From: JADKBO01 sp037968395
GTDB taxonomy: Bacteria > Bacteroidota > Bacteroidia > Chitinophagales > Saprospiraceae
Assembly: GCA_037968395.1 (NCBI GenBank)
Contig: JBBKVK010000237.1
Span: forward strand, 1-6,256
DNA length: 6,256 nucleotides
Direction of reading: 5' to 3'
A model generated the notes under the pieces. That model was given only the letters and a program-made list of their open reading frames with translations. It was not told the origin of the DNA and made no database searches. Within the stretch, counting starts at the first letter, position 1. The number at the start of each line of letters is the position of its first letter. The translations under genes and the position numbers were made by a program. Positions 1 to 6,013 of the stretch are shown in pieces.

Positions 1-163
1 TTTTCTACAGTGACCATCTATCCAACTGCTAAACCAACCTGAGAATGATAATAGAACCTATCTTTATTCATCTAGCCTTTGCTAGCGAATGTATCTTTAA
101 GTGACCTTGTAAAAACCAATTTTACATGGCCAATCATTATTATTTAAAGGGTATACTTTACCC
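1..163. repeat. Structured repeat unit A (cut at its left end)
   Basis: The unit begins inside the first hairpin, so only its 3' arm (TTCTAC near 3-8 and ACTGC at 25-29, plus-strand sense) is present. The core with AAACCAACCTGAG and GATAATAGAACCTATC follows. The second hairpin is CTAGC (72-76), loop CTTT, GCTAG (81-85), framed by ATTC (66-69) and GAAT (87-90). The third is TGTAAA (108-113), loop AACCAAT, TTTACA (121-126), extended outward by TG.CC against GG.CA with two mismatches. The fourth is GGGTA (149-153), five-base loop, TACCC (159-163). Bases 1-99 are identical to 526-624 in unit C. Confidence 0.75.
108..126. other. Hairpin 3 of unit A: conserved loop, private stem
   Basis: The stem TGTAAA/TTTACA encloses loop AACCAAT. 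The same loop sequence sits in unrelated stems at 401-419 and 629-655. This is a direct reading of inverted repeats; folding has not been computed. Confidence 0.7.
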
Positions 164-260
164 AATCATTACTTTTAATGCATATATGCAACTTATTTTA
201 GGCGTTAACCGTTATACTGTTACATATATGTTTTTCTTAATTTGAACCTTTAAGAAAAAA
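164..260. other. Spacer between units A and B, with palindromes
   Basis: This AT-rich stretch shares no clear sequence with the other spacer. It holds a 12-base perfect palindrome, TGCATATATGCA, at 179-190, and a 10-base perfect inverted repeat, TTTTTCTTAA (231-240) with TTAAGAAAAA (250-259), around TTTGAACCT. The repeat CCAATCATTA occurs at 130-139 and 162-171, flanking hairpin 4 of unit A. TTAATTTG at 237-244 is a 7/8 match to the Bacteroidota -7 element on the plus strand, but no matching -33 element is apparent. No gene is seen. Confidence 0.5.
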
Positions 261-456
261 GCAGTGGTAGAATAGTTTGTAAGAAACGTTTTTCTACAGT
301 GACCATCTGACCAACTGCTAAACCAACCTGAGAATGATAATAGAACCTATCTTTATCTATAGATACATTTTGTAACTATAGATTTCTCTTTTTTAGAACC
401 TGCAAAAACCAATATTGCAATTTTCTAATTTATATTTTATATGGTGTCTTTACACC
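261..456. repeat. Structured repeat unit B (complete)
   Basis: This is the only unit with all four hairpins inside the window. Hairpin 1 pairs GCAGT (261-265) with ACTGC (314-318), GTAGAA (267-272) with TTCTAC (292-297), and GTTT (275-278) with AAAC (284-287). Hairpin 2 pairs ATCTATAG (355-362) with CTATAGAT (376-383), plus TAC/GTA inside; it has no sequence likeness to hairpin 2 of units A and C. Hairpin 3 pairs TGCAA (401-405) with TTGCA (415-419) around loop AAACCAATA, and TTAGAA (393-398) with TTCTAA (423-428) outside an internal loop. Hairpin 4 is GGTGT (443-447), CTTT, ACACC (452-456). Six A residues (255-260) precede the unit. The core differs from A and C mainly at CTGACC versus CTATCC near 307-312. 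Confidence 0.75.
401..419. other. Hairpin 3 of unit B: conserved loop, private stem
   Basis: The stem TGCAA/TTGCA encloses loop AAACCAATA, with a second outer helix 393-398/423-428 across an internal loop. The paired bases differ from those in units A and C. Confidence 0.7.
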
Positions 457-498
457 TAACATATTATTAAATTTTGTAATATTTTCATTCATAAAAAA
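457..498. other. Spacer between units B and C
   Basis: This 42-base spacer is almost entirely A and T and ends in the A6 run that precedes hairpin 1. On the plus strand TAAATTTTG resembles a TAnnTTTG element imperfectly. I see no gene and no strong regulatory site. Confidence 0.4.
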
Positions 499-655
499 GC
501 AGTGGAAGAATAGTTTGTGAAACGTTTTTCTACAGTGACCATCTATCCAACTGCTAAACCAACCTGAGAATGATAATAGAACCTATCTTTATTCATCTAG
601 CCTTTGCTAGCGAATGTATCTTTATTTAACTTTATAAAAACCAATATTATAAAGT
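499..655. repeat. Structured repeat unit C (next to murE)
   Basis: Hairpin 1 pairs GCAGT (499-503) with ACTGC (550-554), AGAA (507-510) with TTCT (528-531) and GTTT (513-516) with AAAC (520-523). The terminal loop is three bases, against five in unit B, with the stem kept. The core and hairpin 2 (526-624) are identical to 1-99. Hairpin 3 has a new nine-pair stem, ACTTTATAA (629-637) with TTATAAAGT (647-655), around the same loop AAACCAATA. Six A residues (493-498) again precede the unit. It ends 13 bases before the murE stop codon. A fourth hairpin would fall in the murE 3' end, where CCTTG (674-678) and CGAGG (683-687) can pair with one G-U wobble on the plus strand only; this is weak. Confidence 0.75.
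629..655. other. Hairpin 3 of unit C: conserved loop, private stem
   Basis: A perfect nine-pair stem (629-637 with 647-655) encloses loop AAACCAATA. It lies just beyond the murE stop but has no T-run on either strand directly after the stem, so it is not a convincing murE terminator. Confidence 0.75.
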
Positions 656-668
656 CTTAATTTTACTT

Positions 669-2138
669 TTATACCTTGCTACCGAGGATTGCCTCATGTA
701 AAATATTTTTATCTTCGAAAGGAAATTTTTCTCCTTTAATTTCTTGGTACTTTTCATGACCCTTACCTGCCACCAAAATTATATCTCCTTCTTGTGCCAT
801 CATTACTGCTGTCTTGATTGCAGATTTTCTATCAGTAATTCTAACTGATTTTTGTTTTTGTTCCTTTGTTAATCCATTTTCCATATCATTTAAGATATCT
901 TCTGGATCTTCCGACCTAGGATTATCAGAGGTTAAGATTACTTTACTGCTTAATTTAGCAGCGATTACAGCCATCAAAGGCCTTTTAGTTTTATCTCTAT
1001 CTCCTCCGCATCCTATAACGGTTATTATATTTTGTGTTTTTTCAATAGTATTTTTAAGTGTTCTTAACACATTTTCTAAAGCATCAGGGGTATGAGCATA
1101 ATCGACGATTCCGACTTTTCTACTGCCTTTAACTATTACTTTTTCCATTCTGCCTTCAGCACCAGGTAAATTTGATAATACCTTTAGAACTTCATTAATA
1201 TCTTCTCCCAAAATTTCAGCAGTACCAAATGCAGCTGTGATGTTGTAGGCATTAAACTCTCCAGAAAGCTTACAAAACACCTCTTTATCATTAATCCTGA
1301 GGTGTAGACCAAGTATGCTATCTTGTAAGATTCTCACTCGATAATCAGCCATCGATCTCAAGGCATATTTCTTAAGTTTTGCGCTACAATTTTGTAACAT
1401 TACTCCTCCATTCTTATCATCAACATTTACAAGTGCAAATGCTTCAGGGTGTAAATGGTCAAAGAATTTCTTCTTTGCATTGATATAAGCCAACATCGTC
1501 CCATGATAATCTAAATGATCATGTGTAATGTTTGTAAATAATGCTCCATCAAAAGGCACTCCTGCTACCCTGTCTTGATCCAATCCATGGGAACTCACTT
1601 CCATGAATATGTAATCACATCCTGAATTTCTCATCTCTGCAATCAATCTTGCCAGTGAGATCACATCAGGAGTAGTATGTGTAGCATTTAATATTTGCTC
1701 GCCAATACGGTTTTCTACTGTAGAAAGTAATCCTACTTTATATCCCAGCTTTGAAAACAACTGATATAAAAGCGTTACAACTGTAGATTTACCATTAGTG
1801 CCTGTCACTCCGATTATCTTTGAAAGCCCTCTTTCATTTCCATAAAAGTGATTGGCTAACTTACCTACCGAATGTCTAACATTATTTAACTGATAATATG
1901 TAATCCCTGGCAATATTTCTGGTAGCTCTTCGCAAATGATGACCTTAGCACCTAGATAAATTGCATCATCTATATACTCGTGCCCATCTGAAGTGCTCCC
2001 TTTTACTGCAACAAATATTTCATTTTGTTTAACCTTCCTTGAATCTATCTGAAATCCTGTGATCTCTAGATCTTGTGATCCAATGGTGATGATTATTTCA
2101 TCTGGTTCCAATATTTCAAACAACTTTTGTGTTTTCAC
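669..2138 (-). CDS. murE: UDP-N-acetylmuramoyl-L-alanyl-D-glutamate--2,6-diaminopimelate ligase (MurE)
   Basis: This cytoplasmic ATP-dependent Mur ligase adds meso-diaminopimelate to UDP-MurNAc-L-Ala-D-Glu during peptidoglycan precursor synthesis. At 489 residues it is full length. The N-terminal UDP-binding domain (about 1-105) is followed by the central ATPase domain with P-loop GVTGTNGKST (110-119), substrate motif THTTPD (153-158), EVSSHGLDQ (180-188) and the lysine expected to be carbamylated in NAKKKFF (about 222). The C-terminal domain carries DNPR (405-408), the signature of diaminopimelate rather than lysine specificity, and HEK (461-463). The start is GTG: the ftsI stop codon lies in the same frame five codons upstream and no ATG intervenes, so this is the earliest possible start and it matches the family's N-terminus. 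The gene lies 15 bases after ftsI with no Shine-Dalgarno sequence, so it is probably translated from the same mRNA. The usual next gene, mraY, is absent; the repeat array follows instead. Confidence 0.97.
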   Translation of the reverse strand: MKTQKLFEILEPDEIIITIGSQDLEITGFQIDSRKVKQNEIFVAVKGSTSDGHEYIDDAIYLGAKVIICEELPEILPGITYYQLNNVRHSVGKLANHFYGNERGLSKIIGVTGTNGKSTVVTLLYQLFSKLGYKVGLLSTVENRIGEQILNATHTTPDVISLARLIAEMRNSGCDYIFMEVSSHGLDQDRVAGVPFDGALFTNITHDHLDYHGTMLAYINAKKKFFDHLHPEAFALVNVDDKNGGVMLQNCSAKLKKYALRSMADYRVRILQDSILGLHLRINDKEVFCKLSGEFNAYNITAAFGTAEILGEDINEVLKVLSNLPGAEGRMEKVIVKGSRKVGIVDYAHTPDALENVLRTLKNTIEKTQNIITVIGCGGDRDKTKRPLMAVIAAKLSSKVILTSDNPRSEDPEDILNDMENGLTKEQKQKSVRITDRKSAIKTAVMMAQEGDIILVAGKGHEKYQEIKGEKFPFEDKNILHEAILGSKV

Positions 2139-2153
2139 ACTATTTATCTTTAT

Positions 2154-4265
2154 TTAGTTGAGATAAATTTCTATACTTTGGCTTCGCACTTTCGTACCTG
2201 GTAGGATGGTTTGTCTTGACACCTTACCTCGTCCATGCATAGCTACTTTCAAACCTAGATTTTCTAAAACATATAATGCATCTCTTGCACCCATGCCTCT
2301 AACATCTGGTATTTTTGTTGTACTCACTTCTTTATCTTCAATCAACATCTTTGATTCGAATGGATCAACCTCTACCCAAGGCTTGTCAGTTTTATTTTTA
2401 TAACTAATACCTACAAATTCAAAAATTCTTTCAAAATCTGCTTTGAACCCTGAAGTACCTTCTGGAGTATTGTTATCCAATACACCGTGTTCTGAAGCTA
2501 CCATATTCATTGGGTCAGCTTTTTCGTGTCTCCAGGCCATAGTTTTTTCTGCAATGTTTCTAAACACTGGAGCTGCTACTGCACTTCCGTAATAAGACCC
2601 CTTTGGATCATAAATCACTACTATCATTGAGTACAATGGCTCGTCAGCAGGAAAATACCCAGCAAAAGAAGCGTTATACTTATCATATTCTTGCTTATTA
2701 GCGTAATTTGTGACTGTAGTACCTGTCTTACCAGCCATAGTGACTAAGGAAGATTTAAGGTTTTTAGCTGTACCATCTAACACTACTTCTCTAAGCATTT
2801 CTTGAGCCTTAGCAATGGCATCAGGTCTTGCTATCGATTGTTTTATTATTTTTGGCTCAATTACTTTTACACTACCATCTTCATTAATGATTTCACTCAC
2901 TAAGTATGGCTTAACCATTGTACCACCATTGGCAACCGAATTATAAAAATTCAACATTTGTAGTGGTGTAATACTTATTTCATATCCATGAGACATCCAT
3001 GGTATTGTAGTCCCGTACCAATCCTTTTTATCTTTTATTGGATCTTTAATGTAAGCCCTACCTTCTCCTTCTATCTCAATGCCTAACTTATCACCAAGCC
3101 CAAATTGGCGTAACTTTTTAATATATTTTATTCTACCTTCAATAGACTGATTATAATTACTGTGTGCCAATCTAGCGATACCTACATTTGAGGATATTGC
3201 AAAAGCAGTTTTCATAGTTACTTCATTTCTATGATGTCTTTCGCTGTCTCTCATTGTTCTATCGTAAAACTTCCATGTTCCACCGTTCAAATCAACTTTG
3301 GTATCTAGGTCTGCCAAACTGTCTTCCAAAAGAGCTAATACTGTAGCCAATTTAAAGGTTGATCCTGGCTCAGAGCTAGCACCTAATGCGGTATTTCTTA
3401 CTTCTTGAATTGTACCATTATTGTTAGTAAGATTTGAGATAGCTTTAATTGCTCCTGTTTTAACCTCCATCAATATGGCTACTCCTTCACTTGCTCCAGA
3501 TTTGTCCACTGCATTTAATAACTCAGTATGCATCACATCTTGCAAATGCATGTTAAGTGTAGTTTTAATATCACTCCCTCTTCTATTGCTAAATTCAGAA
3601 GGGTCATAAATTGGAATCCAAATGTCATTAATTTCATCGACTTTCTTCATCAACCTCTTATCAGTAGGCCCTTTTAAAAACCTATCAAAATAACCTTCTA
3701 AACCAACTTTTTGAGCATTCTCTCTATCTGTTCCGATAGTCCTAGAAGCAAATTCTCTATAAGGCTTTGTTCTTCGACTCTTTCGGTTGACAATACATCC
3801 ACCTCTATATTTATTAAGCCTCAATATTGGCATTGACCTCACCACTTCCAGTTCTTCTCTATCAATATTACTCGTAAGCAACAAATATCTGTTTTTAGCT
3901 TTCCGAGCAGCTGCCAATCTCTTTTTCCATTCAGAAACTGAAAGATCTGGTCTAATTGTGTTGTTTAACATAATCGCCAAAGAGTCGATTCCTTTATTGA
4001 AGACCACCTTGCTCGAAACTGTCATATCCATCCTAACCTCAAAGAACTGTAGCGATGTAGCCAATAGGCTTTCATCATCAGAATATATATTGCCTCTATC
4101 GGCATTTACTTCTTTCCACTGTACATTTTTTGCACCTTTTTGTCTCCATTTATCACCTTCAATGACCGATATATTGACTACTCGGTATGCAATTACTAAG
4201 GCAACAATCGTAAAGACTATTACAACAAAGTATGCTCTAGCAAGTAACTCAGTTTTCCTGTTCAT
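2154..4265 (-). CDS. ftsI: Division-specific peptidoglycan transpeptidase (class B PBP, FtsI/PBP3) with PASTA domain
   Basis: This inner-membrane protein cross-links septal peptidoglycan. A short cytoplasmic N-terminus precedes one membrane anchor at about 11-31. The PBP dimerisation/pedestal region covers about 50-225 and contains the typical RGNIY (57-61). The transpeptidase domain (about 255-575) has all three active-site motifs: STFK (302-305, with acylated Ser302), SSN (358-360) and KTGT (513-516). Residues about 648-703 form one PASTA repeat starting IPDVRGM and ending in YLN. At 703 residues it has the length usual for the PASTA-bearing form in Bacteroidota and is longer than E. coli FtsI, which lacks PASTA. 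The ATG start lies 16 bases after the ftsL-like gene. The position between ftsL and murE supports the septal role over a Spo- or elongation-type PBP2. No defect is visible. Confidence 0.95.
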   Translation of the reverse strand: MNRKTELLARAYFVVIVFTIVALVIAYRVVNISVIEGDKWRQKGAKNVQWKEVNADRGNIYSDDESLLATSLQFFEVRMDMTVSSKVVFNKGIDSLAIMLNNTIRPDLSVSEWKKRLAAARKAKNRYLLLTSNIDREELEVVRSMPILRLNKYRGGCIVNRKSRRTKPYREFASRTIGTDRENAQKVGLEGYFDRFLKGPTDKRLMKKVDEINDIWIPIYDPSEFSNRRGSDIKTTLNMHLQDVMHTELLNAVDKSGASEGVAILMEVKTGAIKAISNLTNNNGTIQEVRNTALGASSEPGSTFKLATVLALLEDSLADLDTKVDLNGGTWKFYDRTMRDSERHHRNEVTMKTAFAISSNVGIARLAHSNYNQSIEGRIKYIKKLRQFGLGDKLGIEIEGEGRAYIKDPIKDKKDWYGTTIPWMSHGYEISITPLQMLNFYNSVANGGTMVKPYLVSEIINEDGSVKVIEPKIIKQSIARPDAIAKAQEMLREVVLDGTAKNLKSSLVTMAGKTGTTVTNYANKQEYDKYNASFAGYFPADEPLYSMIVVIYDPKGSYYGSAVAAPVFRNIAEKTMAWRHEKADPMNMVASEHGVLDNNTPEGTSGFKADFERIFEFVGISYKNKTDKPWVEVDPFESKMLIEDKEVSTTKIPDVRGMGARDALYVLENLGLKVAMHGRGKVSRQTILPGTKVRSQSIEIYLN

Positions 4266-4281
4266 TATTTAGGTAACAATA

Positions 4282-4608
4282 TTACTTATCTTCATCTTTA
4301 ATAATCAACTTCTTAGGCATTGACCCTAGAGGCAATAACTCCAACTCTTTTAAGTTATCTGTGAGCTGAGATTGTGTGCTACCATACATTAACTCTTGTT
4401 TGAGATTCATGTATTGCCATCTGTAGTCTTTTACCTCTTTTTCTAATGCATTCATCTTACGGAGTGACCGCTCTGATGCATGTGAGTTAAAGATATAAAT
4501 CACTGCCAGCAAGGCTAGATAACACACAAACGGTAGATTTACATAAACCCACTCCGCCCATCTAGATCTGATAATAGTTGTAGTTTTCTTATTTTGGATA
4601 TCAGACAT
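4282..4608 (-). CDS. ftsL: FtsL-like divisome protein
   Basis: This small bitopic membrane protein of 108 residues has the architecture of FtsL: a basic cytoplasmic N-terminus (KK at 7-8, R14, R16), one hydrophobic segment at about 20-40, then a periplasmic helix likely to form a coiled coil (about 44-74, rich in Leu, Glu and Lys), and a short tail with LPLG (92-95). FtsL joins FtsB and FtsQ and activates the FtsW-FtsI synthase at the septum. Sequence conservation in this family is poor, so the call rests on topology, size and its place between rsmH and ftsI, the standard ftsL position. It starts 24 bases after the rsmH stop with ATG and no Shine-Dalgarno sequence. Confidence 0.85.
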   Translation of the reverse strand: MSDIQNKKTTTIIRSRWAEWVYVNLPFVCYLALLAVIYIFNSHASERSLRKMNALEKEVKDYRWQYMNLKQELMYGSTQSQLTDNLKELELLPLGSMPKKLIIKDEDK

Positions 4609-4632
4609 ATGTGTATTAAAAATATTTTCTTT

Positions 4633-5535
4633 CTAAATTTTTTCCGCTATTCTAAGCTTTGCACTTCTCGATCTTGGGTTTCGACGTTGCTCTTCTTTAT
4701 CTGCTTCTATTACTCCTTTATTAATCAATTTAAAAGGTCTGTAGATCTTGCCGTAATCATCTTTTTGTACTATTCCTTCGACATTACCTGTTTTAAACAA
4801 GTTTTTGACCAATCGGTCCTCTAAAGAATGATAAGACATGACTACGAACCTACCACCACTATCCAAAAGATCAACACTACTTTGTAAAAACTCCTTAAGA
4901 GCTGTCATTTCATCATTTACTTCTATACGCAAAGCTTGGTACACTTGAGCAAAATACTTATGCGATGGACCGATTTTTACTGTATCGAGTAACTGATTGA
5001 GATCGAATGTAGATACTATCTTTCGATGGTTTCTTGATTTCAAAATTTCTTTTGCTAAAGTTTTAGAGTTTCTGACTTCGCCATATTGGCTAAGAATGTT
5101 AACAAGTTGCTCCTCTGAGTAAGAATTAATAATATCAGCTGCTGTGATATCACCCTGATAGTTCATTCGCATATCTAGATCTGCATCGTACCTGAACGAA
5201 AAACCCCTCTGAGGCTGATCAATCTGATAAGAAGAAATCCCTAAATCTGCAAGAATACTATCTACTGATTCTCTTCCCACAAGTCTCATAAATTTCTTTA
5301 TGTGCCTATAGTTAGAATGAAACAGTGTAAAATTCTCTCCTTGTAAAGCATTTTGCAAGGCATCCAAATCTTGATCAAAAGCGTATAAATGCCCTTTGGC
5401 ATCTAGTAATTTTAAAATCGGCAATGAGTGGCCACCTGCACCAAATGTTACATCGATGATATGGTGATCGTTACTAATTTGTAATGCGTCAATACACTGA
5501 CTGAGTAGAACAGGGATGTGATAATCATTCGACAT
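4633..5535 (-). CDS. rsmH: 16S rRNA (cytosine(1402)-N(4))-methyltransferase RsmH (MraW)
   Basis: This is an S-adenosylmethionine-dependent enzyme that methylates N4 of C1402 in the 16S rRNA decoding centre. I chose the ATG at 5533-5535, giving 300 residues that begin MSNDYHIPVLL, because RsmH proteins start with this Y-H-x-P-V-L segment. The frame is open to an ATG at 5574, but those 13 extra residues lie inside mraZ and look unrelated to the family. Visible motifs, numbered from this start: SAM-binding DVTFGAGGHS (28-37), AFDQD (52-56), then further on ADLGISSYQID, RGFSFR and DMRM, followed by MSYHSLEDR and the C-terminal NPRSRSAKLR. The gene overlaps the end of mraZ by 11 bases (ATGTCGAATGA), which suggests translational coupling. 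Complete, with no anomalies. Confidence 0.96.
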   Translation of the reverse strand: MSNDYHIPVLLSQCIDALQISNDHHIIDVTFGAGGHSLPILKLLDAKGHLYAFDQDLDALQNALQGENFTLFHSNYRHIKKFMRLVGRESVDSILADLGISSYQIDQPQRGFSFRYDADLDMRMNYQGDITAADIINSYSEEQLVNILSQYGEVRNSKTLAKEILKSRNHRKIVSTFDLNQLLDTVKIGPSHKYFAQVYQALRIEVNDEMTALKEFLQSSVDLLDSGGRFVVMSYHSLEDRLVKNLFKTGNVEGIVQKDDYGKIYRPFKLINKGVIEADKEEQRRNPRSRSAKLRIAEKI

Positions 5536-5998
5536 TTTCTGTATTCTGATTAGATGGTTGATTAAAAACTCCATCTACCAGACTAGAAAAGTCCTCGGGC
5601 TCTCTTTGAATCATCGCTTCGTAGTTTTCTTTAGACCACACTTCGATGAAATTCAAATAAGCAAACAAAACTACATCTTTCGTGATGTTGGCATAAGAAC
5701 AAAGATGCTTTGGCATCAAAATTCTGTCTGCAGTGTCATTGCTTACCTCTGTCGCTCCTCGGTAAAAATACCGGATTACCTCTCTCTGCTTTTTGTCATA
5801 GATATTGAGCTGGTTTATTTCTTTCGTCTTTTGCTCCCAAACTTCTTTGGGGTAAATAATCAAATTTTTCTCAAAACCGCGATTGACTATAAATTCGAAT
5901 GTCCTCTTGTTGCCAAGCAGATCGATGAGTTTCTGAGGAAGCTTCACTCTTCCTCGATCATCCATTTTACATTCATACTCACCAGTCAGTGAAATCAT
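5525..5998 (-). CDS. mraZ: MraZ transcriptional regulator / division-cluster protein
   Basis: MraZ is a DNA-binding protein of the AbrB/SpoVT double-psi fold that forms a ring and, in E. coli, represses its own dcw promoter. The two tandem half-domains are visible: the first has GEYECKMDDRGRVKLP with DxxxR at Asp13-Arg17, and the second has Asp88-Arg92 within NDTADRILMP. The second motif has Asp91 where Gly is common. Length (157) is normal. The start is ATG at 5996-5998, which places GEYE close to the N-terminus as in the family; no Shine-Dalgarno sequence is present. It is the first gene of the cluster, and the promoter directly upstream has two AAATGGGA copies that could be its own operator. 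The C-terminal tail (about 145-157) is polar and probably disordered. Confidence 0.96.
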   Translation of the reverse strand: MISLTGEYECKMDDRGRVKLPQKLIDLLGNKRTFEFIVNRGFEKNLIIYPKEVWEQKTKEINQLNIYDKKQREVIRYFYRGATEVSNDTADRILMPKHLCSYANITKDVVLFAYLNFIEVWSKENYEAMIQREPEDFSSLVDGVFNQPSNQNTENVE

Positions 5999-6013
5999 CA
6001 GTTAGTTTTAATT

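Larger units (their letters stand above)
1..660. ncRNA. Candidate array of tandem structured non-coding RNA elements
   Basis: This 660-base stretch has no convincing open reading frame and consists of three related units (1-163, 261-456, 499-655) separated by unrelated AT-rich spacers. The conserved marker TTTTCTACAG starts at 1, 290 and 526, giving spacings of 289 and 236 bases. Each unit has a near-invariant core followed by hairpins in fixed order. The stems of the later hairpins differ in sequence between units yet remain paired, so structure appears to be under selection. The array probably continues left of the window, since the first unit is cut. Strand is unresolved: A6 directly before the first stem would be a U6 tail after a GC-containing hairpin on the minus strand, which favours minus. 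On the plus strand the array would converge on murE. I do not recognise a known RNA family. Alternatives are a dispersed palindromic repeat, a MITE-like element or a single-stranded-DNA folding site. Confidence 0.6.

Noticed and set aside
320..356. Hammerhead ribozyme or TPP riboswitch suggested by CTGAGA-like strings in the core
   Set aside because: The remaining invariant bases and helices of both families are missing, and the array is not upstream of a gene on the plus strand.
629..655. Intrinsic terminator of murE
   Set aside because: The stem is almost all A-T and no T-run follows it on the minus strand.
1..660. CRISPR array
   Set aside because: The repeats are about 100 or more bases with internal hairpins, and the spacing is irregular (289 and 236); there is no short repeat-spacer pattern and no cas gene in the window.
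1..660. Integron attC sites with cassettes
   Set aside because: No clear GTTRRRY/RYYYAAC core pairs and no cassette reading frames between the units.
3787..4272. Plus-strand open frame of 161 codons opposite ftsI
   Set aside because: It is the antisense shadow of a well-supported ftsI, with no family features of its own.
5536..5574. Upstream extension of rsmH to the ATG at 5574
   Set aside because: The 13 extra residues overlap mraZ further and do not resemble RsmH N-termini; the ATG at 5533-5535 gives the typical YHIPVLL start.
5558..5992. Plus-strand open frame of 144 codons opposite mraZ
   Set aside because: It mirrors mraZ almost exactly and has no recognisable domain.
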